This document shows, in pieces, positions 53,869 to 61,912 of a DNA stretch of 64,000 nucleotides (its first letter is position 1; each line of letters begins with the position of its first letter). A model generated the notes under the pieces. The model saw only the letters and a program-made list of their open reading frames with translations. It was not told the DNA's origin and ran no database searches. This stretch comes from JASLDZ01 sp964244065. Lineage in GTDB: Bacteria; Pseudomonadota; Alphaproteobacteria; Caulobacterales; Caulobacteraceae. The stretch is from contig CAXTHH010000003.1 of assembly GCA_964244065.1 (NCBI GenBank), forward strand, positions 124,001-188,000, given 5' to 3'. The translations under genes and the position numbers were made by a program.

Positions 53869-54974
53869 GCCACCAGGCCCCGGGCTTCGAGTTCCCTGCG
53901 GGCGGCGGCCACGTTGTCCACCGCCTCCTGCCTGGCCACCCACTCGGCGAGTTCCGCCAGGCCCGCCATGAAGTCCTCGCGCGGCGCGTAGCCGAGCTCG
54001 GTCTTCGCCTTGGAGATGTCCGGGATGCAGTGGCGGATGTCGCCGACGCGCGTCTTGCCCGTGACGTCCGGCGCGATCGACTTGCCCATGGCCTGACTCA
54101 CCGAGCGCGCCACGTCGTTGACGGTGAACACGTCGCCCGAGCCGATGTTGAACACCTGCCCGTCCGCCCTGGGCTCCGTCAGGGCCAGCAGGAAGGCGCG
54201 CGCCACGTCCTTCACGTGAACGAAGTCGCGCTGCTGCATCCCGTCCTCGAAGATCATCGGCGCCTGGTCGTTGGCCAGTCGCGACGAGAAGATCGCCAGC
54301 ACGCCCGTGTACGGGTTGGAGAGCGCCTGCCCCGGCCCGTACACGTTCCACAGCCGCAGCGCGGAACACTCCATGCCGTAGGCGGGCGCCAGGGTCAGCG
54401 TCAGTCGCTCCTGCACGTACTTGCCCAGCGCGTAGACGCTGGCCAGCGTCGGCCGCTTCCACTCGGGCGTCGGCGCGGGCGACAGCGCCCGGCCCTCGGC
54501 GTCCGTAGGGTCCCAGCCGCCGTCGGCGGCGCGGCCGGTGCGCACCACCTCCTCGTACACCTTGCCCTCGGCGTCGCGGTAGAGGCCCTCGCCGTAGATC
54601 GACATGGACGAGGCGGTGACGACCCGCTTCACCGGCTTCTGGATCAGCTGCTGGAACAGCACCGCGGTGCCGTAGTCGTTGGCCGACACGTAGCGGTCCA
54701 CCGCGTACATGCTCTGGCCCACGCCCACCTCGGCGGCCAGGTGGATCACGTGGTCCACGCCGGCCAGCGCACGGAGTGTCGCCCCCTCGTCGCGCACGTC
54801 GCCGACGATCAGCTCGACGTCCTTGTTGAGCGCGTCGGGCCGGCCCTTGCCGGCGTGCACCTGCTCGATCAGCGAATCGAGCACCCGCACCTGGTAACCC
54901 CGGTCGAGCGCCTCCTGGGCGACGTAGCGCCCGATGAAGCCCGCGCCCCCGGTGATCAGAACCGTCTCGGCCAA
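53865..54974 (-). CDS. NAD-dependent epimerase/dehydratase (extended SDR)
   Basis: A 369-residue nucleotide-sugar SDR starting at TTG. The cofactor loop is VLITGGAGFIGRYVAQEAL. VIHLAAEVGVGQSMYAVD, TASSMSIYGEGLYRD, the catalytic YALGK and RLWNVYGPGQALSNPYTGV follow. A 40-residue insertion after the SSMSIYG strand (GRAADGGWDPTDAEGRALS) is unusual. It is the first well-supported gene of the leftward glycan operon, possibly preceded by a small gene 25 bases upstream. Confidence 0.88.
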   Translation of the reverse strand: MAETVLITGGAGFIGRYVAQEALDRGYQVRVLDSLIEQVHAGKGRPDALNKDVELIVGDVRDEGATLRALAGVDHVIHLAAEVGVGQSMYAVDRYVSANDYGTAVLFQQLIQKPVKRVVTASSMSIYGEGLYRDAEGKVYEEVVRTGRAADGGWDPTDAEGRALSPAPTPEWKRPTLASVYALGKYVQERLTLTLAPAYGMECSALRLWNVYGPGQALSNPYTGVLAIFSSRLANDQAPMIFEDGMQQRDFVHVKDVARAFLLALTEPRADGQVFNIGSGDVFTVNDVARSVSQAMGKSIAPDVTGKTRVGDIRHCIPDISKAKTELGYAPREDFMAGLAELAEWVARQEAVDNVAAARRELEARGLVA

Positions 54975-54999
54975 CCCTCCCCCTTCCCCGCCGCCCGCC

Positions 55000-55128
55000 T
55001 CAGCGGGAAACGAACTTGGCGAACTTGCTCTTGGGATTGTCCTGCTCGAGCATCGCCACCTTGCTGTCCATCCAGGTCTCGATCTCGTCGCGGTCGTTGT
55101 GCCTGTTCGCCGCGGAGATCGTCTTCAT
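55000..55128 (-). CDS. possible 42-residue protein at head of the glycan operon
   Basis: A short frame from ATG 55128 to TGA 55000 encodes a charged 42-residue peptide that begins MKTISAANRHNDRDEIETW, has VAMLEQDNPKSK in the middle and ends FAKFVSR. It has no membrane segment or signal, uses common codons of this genome and lies 25 bases upstream of the first SDR gene on the same strand. The ribosome-binding site is weak (GAG close to the ATG). It may be a real small protein or a leader; conservation would decide. Confidence 0.5.
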   Translation of the reverse strand: MKTISAANRHNDRDEIETWMDSKVAMLEQDNPKSKFAKFVSR

Positions 55129-55298
55129 CTCACGAATCGTGCGCGCCGGAGCTGCGCCGTCGGTTGCGAACCGGGGTACTTTGAAGATGGTTCCCGCACA
55201 AGCCTGACGTGCATCGGAACCCGACGGCGATCGATCTGTTCGCTGTTTAGCTACAAAGCTGGCGCCCGTCGCGCGGCCGGGCTAGGGGACGTGACGTA
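55129..55298. promoter_or_regulatory. divergent intergenic region with probable promoters
   Basis: This 170-base gap separates the leftward sugar operon from the rightward inositol operon. It is richer in A and T than its surroundings, especially 55170-55255 (for example TTTGAAGATGG and GTTTAGCTACAAAGC). No repeat of families A-F is present. Promoters for both operons must lie here, but I cannot place -35/-10 boxes with confidence. Confidence 0.35.
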
Positions 55299-56417
55299 TT
55301 GGCGAAGGACGGAGCCTTCCCCTTGGGGCGCAGAACGGTTCGCGTGGGGGTGGTCGGCGTGGGCAACTGCGCCTCGTCGTTCGTCCAGGGGCTCAGCTTC
55401 TACAAGGACGCCGACGGCAACGCGCCGATTCCCGGGCTGATGAACGTCGACCTGGGCGGCTATCGCGTGGGCGACATCGAGATCGCCTCCGCCTTCGACG
55501 TGAGCGCGGCCAAGGTCGGGCGCGACGTGTCCGAGGCGATCTGGGCCAAGCCGAACAACACGCACGCTTTCGCCCGCCCCGCCCTCACCGGCGTGATCGT
55601 CAGGCGCGGCCCGACGCTGGACGGCATCGGCAAGTACATGGCCGGGCAGATCATCGAGGCCGCCAACGACGTGGACGACGTGGCCGGCGAGCTGGAGCGC
55701 TCGGGCACCGAGGTGCTGATCTCCTACCTGCCCGTCGGCAGCCAGGCGGCCACCGAGTTCTACGCCGAGCAGGCGCTCAAGGCGGGCTGCGCCTTCGTGA
55801 ACTGCGTGCCCGTGTTCATCGGCTCAAACCCGGAGTGGCGGAAGCGCTTCGAGGACGCGCGCCTGCCGGTGGTGGGCGACGACATCAAGAGCCAGGTGGG
55901 CGCCACCATCGTGCACCGCGTGCTCGCCAACCTGTTCCGCGAGCGCGGCGTGCGGCTGGACCGCACCTACCAGCTCAACGTGGGCGGCAACGCCGACTTC
56001 CAGAACATGCTGGAGCGCGAGCGGCTCGAGTCCAAGAAGATCAGCAAGACGCAGGCGGTCACCAGCCAGCTGGACGTGCCGCTCGCGGCCGAGGACGTCC
56101 ACGTGGGCCCGAGCGACTTCGTGCCCTGGCTCACCGACCGCAAGTTCGCCTTCATCCGGCTGGAGGGCACGACCTTCGGAGACGTGCCCCTGAACCTCGA
56201 GCTGAAGCTCGAGGTGTGGGACAGCCCGAACTCCGCCGGCGTGGTGATCGACGCCGTGCGCTGCGCCAAGATCGGGCTGGACCGCGGCGTCGGCGGCTCG
56301 CTGGAGGGGCCTAGCGCCTACTTCATGAAGAGCCCCGCCCGCCAGTTCACCGACGACGAGGCGCGCGAGATGGTCGAAGCCTTCGCCGCCGGCCCCTCCA
56401 GCAAGAAGGCCGAGTGA
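55299..56417 (+). CDS. ino1: myo-inositol-1-phosphate synthase
   Basis: Converts glucose 6-phosphate to 1L-myo-inositol 1-phosphate with NAD. The 372-residue protein is the short prokaryotic type, close in length to actinobacterial Ino1. It has the NAD loop VGVVGVGNCASSFVQGL, the lysine-rich active-site region VVGDDIKSQVGATIVHRVL, QLNVGGNADFQNMLERERLESKKISKT in two adjoining parts and the DSPNSAGVVIDAVRC segment. The start codon is TTG at 55299. It opens the rightward operon, with the histidine phosphatase gene overlapping by GTGA. This type suggests ancient transfer, which is an inference. Confidence 0.93.
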   Translation: MAKDGAFPLGRRTVRVGVVGVGNCASSFVQGLSFYKDADGNAPIPGLMNVDLGGYRVGDIEIASAFDVSAAKVGRDVSEAIWAKPNNTHAFARPALTGVIVRRGPTLDGIGKYMAGQIIEAANDVDDVAGELERSGTEVLISYLPVGSQAATEFYAEQALKAGCAFVNCVPVFIGSNPEWRKRFEDARLPVVGDDIKSQVGATIVHRVLANLFRERGVRLDRTYQLNVGGNADFQNMLERERLESKKISKTQAVTSQLDVPLAAEDVHVGPSDFVPWLTDRKFAFIRLEGTTFGDVPLNLELKLEVWDSPNSAGVVIDAVRCAKIGLDRGVGGSLEGPSAYFMKSPARQFTDDEAREMVEAFAAGPSSKKAE

Positions 56418-57013
56418 CCACCACCCTGCACCTCGTGCGCCACGGCAGCCACGGCCGGCTCGACCGCCAGCTGTGCGGCCGCATGGAGGGCGTGGAGCTC
56501 TCGGCGGAAGGCCGCGCCGAGGTGGCGCGCATCGCCCAGCGCCTGAAGCGCGAGGCGCCCGCCGCCCTCTACGCCAGCCCCCTGCAGCGCTGCCAGGAGA
56601 CGGCGCACGTCATCTCCGACGCGCTCGGCCTGCCGGTGCAGGAGGAGGCGGACCTGATCGAGCTCGACTTCGGAGAATGGACCGGCCGCTCCTTCGACGA
56701 CCTGCGCGCCGACCCCCGCTGGGAGCCCTGGAACACCCGGCGCACCCTGGCCCGCCCGCCCGGCGGCGAGAGCCTGGGCGAGTGCCAGATGCGCGCCGTC
56801 CGCGCCGTGGAGGCCATTCGCGCCGCGCACCCGCAGGGCGGGGTGGTGCTGGTCACCCACTCCGACGTGGTCAAGGCGCTGGCCTGCCACTGGCTGGGGC
56901 TGAACCTCGACTTCTACAGCCGCTTCGAGGTCTCTCCCGCCTCGCTCACCACCGCGGCGGTCGGCGACTGGGGGGCCAAGCTGATCCGCCTGAACGAGGA
57001 GGCCTGCGCATGA
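56414..57013 (+). CDS. histidine phosphatase family protein
   Basis: A 199-residue phosphoglycerate-mutase-like phosphatase. The catalytic histidine is in LHLVRHGSHGRLD; the second conserved arginine and glutamate are in YASPLQRCQETA and ELDFGEWTGRSFDDL, and the proton-donor-side histidine in LVTHSDVVKAL. It starts at GTG inside the inositol-phosphate synthase stop, so an inositol-phosphate or sugar-phosphate substrate is likely by context. It could replace the usual inositol monophosphatase of the pathway. Confidence 0.88.
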   Translation: MTTTLHLVRHGSHGRLDRQLCGRMEGVELSAEGRAEVARIAQRLKREAPAALYASPLQRCQETAHVISDALGLPVQEEADLIELDFGEWTGRSFDDLRADPRWEPWNTRRTLARPPGGESLGECQMRAVRAVEAIRAAHPQGGVVLVTHSDVVKALACHWLGLNLDFYSRFEVSPASLTTAAVGDWGAKLIRLNEEACA

Positions 57014-57048
57014 GCATCGCTTATCCGCCCGGAGGAGAGGCTGCATGA
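57010..57048 (+). other. 12-codon coupling mini-frame with strong Shine-Dalgarno
   Basis: An ATG that overlaps the phosphatase stop (ATGA) opens a 12-codon frame (MSIAYPPGGEAA) whose stop overlaps the ATG of the hydrolase gene (ATGA again). It contains the purine run GGAGGAGAGG at 57031-57040, correctly placed for the hydrolase start at 57045. It may couple translation or be a remnant of the phosphatase-hydrolase junction. Confidence 0.5.
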
Positions 57049-57968
57049 CCGTCGAAGCGGCCATGATCTGGAACGAGCCCAACAACAAGTCGCACTGGGA
57101 CCCCGGGGTCGATCCCGACTGGTCCAGGTTCGGTGAGATGGTCACGCTCGCCGGCCGGGCGATCAGGGCGGCCAACCCGGCGATCCCGCGCGTGCTGGGC
57201 GGAATGAGCCCGATCGATCCCTCCTTCGTGAACCGGCTGACCGGCTACGGCGCGATGGAGGAGATCGACGTGGTGGCCGTGCACGGCTTCCCGCTCGACT
57301 GGAACCTGTGGTCGATCCACGACTGGCCGGCCAAGCTGGACGAGATCCGCGCGGTCGCCGGCGGCCGTCCGCTGTGGGTCAGCGAGGTGGGCGTGTCCTC
57401 CTTCGGCGCCGAGGAGGTGGCGGCCTGGGGCGTGACGCGCACCGCCGAGCTGCTGAAGGGCCGCGCCCCCCGCGTGCACTGGTACTCGCTGTACGACCTG
57501 CCGCGCGAGTGGGAGGCCACCACGCGCCACAAGGAGGCGGAGGGCTCCAGCTACTACCGCCACTTCGCCATGGGCCTCCTGGACCAGGACGGGCGGCCCA
57601 AGCAGGCGCTGGAGGCGTTCCGCCCGCACACGGGGAGGGACGGCCTCGGCCTGTGCCAGTGGTTCCACTACGGCGACCACCGGCTGGACGAGGCGGTGCG
57701 TTGGATGAAGGACCTCGGCGTCACCTACCTGCGCACGGGCCTCAGCTGGGCGGATTACTACCGCCCCGGCGCGTTGGACTGGTTCGACCGGCAGATGGAG
57801 GCGCTCGCCCCCTTCGACGTGACGGTGACCTTCTGCTTCACGCCCGAGCACATGGGGATCGAGCCGCACCACACGAGCGCGCCCAGGGACCCGCGGGAGT
57901 TCGCCGACTTCTGCACGCGGATGATCGAGCGCTACGCCCCGGCCCGGGCGCAGGTGGCGGCCGCGTGA
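57045..57968 (+). CDS. glycoside hydrolase-like protein (beta-xylosidase/GH39-like), apparently circularly permuted
   Basis: A 307-residue TIM-barrel-type glycosidase. The acid/base glutamate E11 is in IWNEPNNKSHW at the extreme N terminus and the nucleophile-type glutamate E114 in WVSEVGVSSFG. The C-terminal third (residues about 200-300) holds what reads like the first strands of the barrel: GLCQWFHYGDHRLDEAVRW, LGVTYLRTGLSWADYYRPG, TVTFCFTPEHMGIEPHHTS and FADFCTRMIERYA. In ordinary members these precede the NEP motif. The start is fixed by the strong GGAGGAGAGG site. It has no signal peptide, so it may act on a cytoplasmic glycoside. Confidence 0.8.
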   Translation: MTVEAAMIWNEPNNKSHWDPGVDPDWSRFGEMVTLAGRAIRAANPAIPRVLGGMSPIDPSFVNRLTGYGAMEEIDVVAVHGFPLDWNLWSIHDWPAKLDEIRAVAGGRPLWVSEVGVSSFGAEEVAAWGVTRTAELLKGRAPRVHWYSLYDLPREWEATTRHKEAEGSSYYRHFAMGLLDQDGRPKQALEAFRPHTGRDGLGLCQWFHYGDHRLDEAVRWMKDLGVTYLRTGLSWADYYRPGALDWFDRQMEALAPFDVTVTFCFTPEHMGIEPHHTSAPRDPREFADFCTRMIERYAPARAQVAAA

Positions 57969-57984
57969 ACCCCTCCCTTCCACC

Positions 57985-58090
57985 CCGTCGTCCTCGGGCT
58001 TGACCCGAGGACCGGGCGCCGCTCGTGCAGAACCTTCGTCGTCTCGCAGCGGATGACTCGGCCCTCGGGTCAAGCCCGAGGGCGACGGAG
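57985..58090. repeat. repeat family A, copy 6
   Basis: Inverted ends CCGTCGTCCTCGGGCTTGA and AAGCCCGAGGGCGACGGAG with core GGGCGCCGCTCGTGC. The last base of the repeat provides the G of the GTG start codon of the following phosphatase gene. Confidence 0.88.
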
Positions 58091-58605
58091 TGAGCTTGAC
58101 CCGACCACCCGCGCAGGTCCGCCGCAACTGGAGCTGGATCACCCCCGCGCTCGCCATCGGTGGCGAGGTGTGGCCCGACGAGTGGCCGGAGCTGGCCTCG
58201 GGCGGCCTCCGCGCCGTGGTCGACCTGCGTGACGAGGCAGTGGACGACGCCGACACGCACGCGGAGCTCGGCCTCGCCTTCCTGCACCTGCCCACGCCCG
58301 ACCATCAAGCGCCCTCGCCCGAGTCGCTGGACGCGGGGGTGGCCTTCGTGCGCGCCGCGCCCGGCCCGGTGCTGATCCACTGCCGCGAGGGCGTAGGCCG
58401 CTCCGCCACCCTGGCCCTGTGCGTGCTGGCCGACGCCGGCGAGGCGCCGCTCGCCGCGCTGGCGCGGGCCAAGGCGGCGCGCTGGCAGGTCTCCCCCTCC
58501 CCCGCCCAGTACGAGGCCTGGGCCGCCTGGCTGCACGGGCGGGGGATCGCGCCCCCGGGCTTCGACGCCTTCGCCGCGGTTGCCTACAGTCACCTCCAGG
58601 CGTGA
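58090..58605 (+). CDS. dual-specificity phosphatase-like protein
   Basis: A 171-residue cysteine phosphatase with the P-loop IHCREGVGRSATLAL (C98, R104) and the preceding strand AVVDLRDE. The opening RRNWSWITPALAIGGEVWP is typical of DSP/PTEN-like proteins that recognise phosphotyrosine or phosphoinositides. The GTG at 58090 touches the end of a family A repeat. The next gene overlaps by GTGA. In this operon a phosphorylated inositol or sugar is a reasonable target (inference). Confidence 0.88.
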   Translation: MSLTRPPAQVRRNWSWITPALAIGGEVWPDEWPELASGGLRAVVDLRDEAVDDADTHAELGLAFLHLPTPDHQAPSPESLDAGVAFVRAAPGPVLIHCREGVGRSATLALCVLADAGEAPLAALARAKAARWQVSPSPAQYEAWAAWLHGRGIAPPGFDAFAAVAYSHLQA

Positions 58606-60248
58606 TCGTCTACGGCGACCACGCCCGCCGCCATGCGCCCCGGCCGGCGCTGCGGGCGCTGGCGGACGCGCTGGCGGCCGAGGGCGCCACCCCCGACGCG
58701 CTCGTGGACGCCGCAGCGCTCTGCCAGGGCCTGATCGACGCCGAGTTCCAGGCGCGCGGGGAGATCGACGCGCGCTCGCCCATGTCCGACGCGCTCACGG
58801 CCGAGCTCACCCGGCTGGCGGGCGCCCTGCTTCACGGCGGCGCGCCGGACGCAGCCGCCTGGCGGGGGCTGGCCGACACGGTCCCGCCAGAGCCCGTGTC
58901 GGCCAGGCTGGCGGAAGGCTTCGCCTTCTACGCCCTCGACCCGCGCGCGTTCGCGCGCTCGGCCCGTGACGCGGGACTCGGTCCAGGCACGACCGTGATC
59001 GGCCTGCGCTCGATCGGAACGGCGCTGGGCGCGGTGGTCGCCGCCGCCTGCGGCGCGCCGCCGCCCATCACGGTTCGCCCGACCGGTCCGCCGTTCCGCC
59101 GCCGCCTGAGCCTGCGGGCCGAGCTGCAGGGCGAGCTCGCCGCCGCGCGCGGAGCCGTGGCCGTCGTGGACGAGGGGCCGGGGCTCTCCGGCTCCTCCTT
59201 CCTGGCCGTCGCCGAGACGCTGGCGGCGGCGGGCGTCGCCCGCGAGCGCCTCGTGCTCCTGCCCAGCCACCCCGACGGCCCCGGCGCGGAGGCGCCCGAT
59301 GACGCGCGCCGCTTGTTCGGCGAGGCGCGCGTGCACGCCCCGCCTTCCCCCGGGCTGGCGGAGGTGGCGGCCTCGGTCGCGGACCTGATCGGCGGGGCCC
59401 TGGGCGCCCCTGAGGAGCTCGGCGGCGGCGCCTGGCGCGAGCGGCTCTACGCTGACCTGGCCGAGTGGCCCGCCAGCGCCCTGCACGGGGAGCGGCGCAA
59501 GCTGCGGGTGCGGACCGACCGCGGCGTCTTCCTGCTGAAATGGGCCGGACTCGGCGAGGACGGCCGCGCCAAGCTCGCCCGAGGGGGCGCCCTGGCCGAC
59601 GCCGGGCTGAGCCCGCCGGTGCTCGGGCTGCGGGAGGGCTGGCTGGTTCAGCGCTGGATCGAGGGACGCCCGCTCGGCCCGCCCGACCCGCCCCCCCTCG
59701 CCGAGCTCACCGCCCTCCTGGCCCTGCGCACCCGCGCCTTCCCCGCCGGGGCGGACGACGGCGCCTCGTCGGCGGCGCTGGCCGAGATGGCGCGCGTGAA
59801 CGTCGGCGAGGCGCTCGGCCCGCAGCCGGCGGCCGCCGCTGAGGCGTGCGTCGCGCGCGGGCTGGCCGGCGCGGCGCCCGCGCGCGTGATGGTCGACGCC
59901 CGCCTGCACCGGCACGAGTGGCTGCGCACCGACGACGGGCGCGTCCTGAAGACGGACGCCCTCGACCACGCCCGCGGGCACGACCTGATCGGCGCGCAGG
60001 AGATCGGATGGGATGTGGCGGGCGCGGAGGTCGAGTGGGACCTGCCCGCCGGAGACGTCCGCCGCCTGGCCGAGGCGACGGGCGCGTCGGCCGAGCGCCT
60101 GCCGGCCCTGTGCACCGCCTACCTCGCCTTCCAGCTCGGCGCGGCGCAGATGGCGGCCGAGGCCCTCGCCTACGCGCCCGACGAGCAGCGGCGCCTCGCC
60201 GCAGCGCGCGATCGCTACGCCGCCCGGCTCATGCGGGAGCTGGCTTGA
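58602..60248 (+). CDS. two-domain protein: phosphoribosyltransferase-like plus kinase-like (uncharacterised)
   Basis: A 548-residue protein that I cannot assign to a characterised enzyme. Residues about 100-215 look like a type I phosphoribosyltransferase: TTVIGLRSIGTALGAVVAAA, then the PRPP-loop-like AVVDEGPGLSGSSFLAV (188-203). Residues about 290-548 resemble a phosphotransferase fold: LRVRTDRGVFLLKWAGL (nucleotide-binding lysine), WLVQRWIEGRPLG (hinge), then HRHEWLRTDDGRVLKTDALDH and GWDVAGAEVEWDL in place of the HGD and D metal motifs. It starts at GTG overlapping the phosphatase stop and follows inositol-phosphate synthase and two phosphatases. Confidence 0.75.
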   Translation: MIVYGDHARRHAPRPALRALADALAAEGATPDALVDAAALCQGLIDAEFQARGEIDARSPMSDALTAELTRLAGALLHGGAPDAAAWRGLADTVPPEPVSARLAEGFAFYALDPRAFARSARDAGLGPGTTVIGLRSIGTALGAVVAAACGAPPPITVRPTGPPFRRRLSLRAELQGELAAARGAVAVVDEGPGLSGSSFLAVAETLAAAGVARERLVLLPSHPDGPGAEAPDDARRLFGEARVHAPPSPGLAEVAASVADLIGGALGAPEELGGGAWRERLYADLAEWPASALHGERRKLRVRTDRGVFLLKWAGLGEDGRAKLARGGALADAGLSPPVLGLREGWLVQRWIEGRPLGPPDPPPLAELTALLALRTRAFPAGADDGASSAALAEMARVNVGEALGPQPAAAAEACVARGLAGAAPARVMVDARLHRHEWLRTDDGRVLKTDALDHARGHDLIGAQEIGWDVAGAEVEWDLPAGDVRRLAEATGASAERLPALCTAYLAFQLGAAQMAAEALAYAPDEQRRLAAARDRYAARLMRELA

Positions 60249-60297
60249 CGGGGCGGGGGACGCGCGCCTCCACTGCCCTGCCCGACCGGAGTGCTCG

Positions 60298-61905
60298 ATG
60301 CCGTCTTCCGCCGCCCGTTCCCTCGCCGCCGCCCTGCTGCTGGGCGCCGCCCTCGCCGCCCCCGCCCTCGCCGCCCCTCGCGTGGAGGAGCGCTCGGTGG
60401 CCGAGCTTCAGGCCGACATGACCGCGGGCAGAACGAGCTCGGAGGCCCTGGTCCGCGCCTACACGGACCGGATCGAGAAGATCGACCGCCGCGGCCCCGC
60501 CCTGCACAGCGTGATCGCCGTGAACCCCCGGGCGGTGGAGGACGCCAAGCGCCTCGACGCCGAGCGGAAGGCGGGGCGCATCCGCGGCCCGCTCCACGGC
60601 GTGCCCGTGCTGATCAAGGACAACATCGAGGACGACTCGGGCCTGCCCACCACGGCCGGCTCGCTGGCGCTGGTCGGCAACGCCAACGGGCGGGACGCGC
60701 CGATGGTGGCGCGGCTGAAGGCGGCGGGCGCCGTGATCCTGGGCAAGACCAACCTTTCCGAGTGGGCCAACATCCGCTCCACCCAGTCGATCTCCGGCTG
60801 GTCGGGCGTGGGCGGGCTGGTGAAGAACCCTTACGCGCTGGACCGCAACTCGTGCGGCTCCTCCTCCGGCACGGGCTCGGCCATCGCCGCCAGCCTGGGC
60901 GCGGTGGGGATCGGCACGGAGACGGACGGGTCGGTCACGTGCCCCTCCTCCATCAACGGCTTGGCGGGGCTGAAGCCCACCGTCGGCCTGGTGAGCCGCA
61001 CCTACGTCGTGCCGATCAGCCACAGCCAGGACACGCCCGGCCCCATGGGCCGCTCGGTGGCCGACATCGCCGCGCTGCTGACCGGCATGGCCGGCTCCGA
61101 CCCCGCCGACCCGCAGACCGCCGAGGCCGACGCGCACAAGACCGACTACCTGGCCGCCCTCTCCGGCGCTTCGCTGAAGGGCAAGCGGCTGGGCGTGCTC
61201 AAGTACGCCACCGAGCGCCGGCGCGACCACGCCAAGCTGTGGGACGAGACGCTCGCCGCCCTGCGCGCCGCCGGGGCCGAAATCGTCGAGATCAAGGACC
61301 GGCCGCCGCGCGAGATCGGGCCGCAGGAGCGTCAGGTGCTCATGTACGAGCTCAAGGCCGACCTGAACGCCTACCTCGCCACCACCGACGCGCGGCGCAC
61401 GCCCACCCGCACGCTCGCCGACCTGATCGCCTTCAACGTGCGCACCCCGCGCGAGCTGGCCCTGTTCAACCAGGACCAGTTCGAGACCGCCCAGAAGCTC
61501 AAGGGCCTGGACGATCCCGACTACGTGAAGGCGCGCGCCGGCTCGCTGAAGGGGGCCAAGGACGCCATCGACAAGTACCTCGCCGAGACCAAGGTGGACG
61601 CGCTGATCTGGCCCTCCCCCGGCCCGGCTTGGCAGTCGGACGCGGCGGGCGGCGACCACTACAGCGGCGAGGGGGCGGGCAACCTGGCCGCCATCTCCGG
61701 TTACCCGCACCTGACGGTGCCCGCGGGCTACGTGCGCGGCCTGCCGGTGGGGCTGTCCTTCATCGGCCCTGCCTGGAGCGAGGCCAAGCTGCTGCGGATG
61801 GGCGCCGCGTTCGAGGCCGCCACCCACGCCCGGCGGGCGCCCCGCTATCTCCCCACGATCGAGCAGGCGCCCGAGGTGGCGCCGCTGCTGGAGCCGGCGC
61901 GATAG
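60298..61905 (+). CDS. secreted amidase (amidase signature family)
   Basis: A 535-residue exported amidase. The signal peptide is SLAAALLLGAALAAPALAAP. The catalytic triad is the lysine in VLIKDNIEDDSG, the cis-serine in NSCGSSSGTGSAIAASLG and the nucleophile in ETDGSVTCPSSING. Secreted members of this group often cut peptide amides or aryl amides in the periplasm. The ATG at 60298 gives a full signal sequence. It precedes the DPP IV-like peptidase gene with a family B repeat between, so the two may form a periplasmic peptide-degrading pair. Confidence 0.9.
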   Translation: MPSSAARSLAAALLLGAALAAPALAAPRVEERSVAELQADMTAGRTSSEALVRAYTDRIEKIDRRGPALHSVIAVNPRAVEDAKRLDAERKAGRIRGPLHGVPVLIKDNIEDDSGLPTTAGSLALVGNANGRDAPMVARLKAAGAVILGKTNLSEWANIRSTQSISGWSGVGGLVKNPYALDRNSCGSSSGTGSAIAASLGAVGIGTETDGSVTCPSSINGLAGLKPTVGLVSRTYVVPISHSQDTPGPMGRSVADIAALLTGMAGSDPADPQTAEADAHKTDYLAALSGASLKGKRLGVLKYATERRRDHAKLWDETLAALRAAGAEIVEIKDRPPREIGPQERQVLMYELKADLNAYLATTDARRTPTRTLADLIAFNVRTPRELALFNQDQFETAQKLKGLDDPDYVKARAGSLKGAKDAIDKYLAETKVDALIWPSPGPAWQSDAAGGDHYSGEGAGNLAAISGYPHLTVPAGYVRGLPVGLSFIGPAWSEAKLLRMGAAFEAATHARRAPRYLPTIEQAPEVAPLLEPAR

Positions 61906-61912
61906 CCGCCTT

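Noticed and set aside
55016..55207. Plus-strand 63-residue hydrophobic frame in the divergent intergenic region
   Set aside because: It is antisense to the better-coding 42-residue frame, lacks a ribosome-binding site and has no recognisable motif.
56473..57048. Plus-strand frame that ends with the mini-frame residues MSIAYPPGGEAA
   Set aside because: Upstream of 57010 it is an out-of-phase reading of the histidine phosphatase gene with arginine-rich shadow composition.
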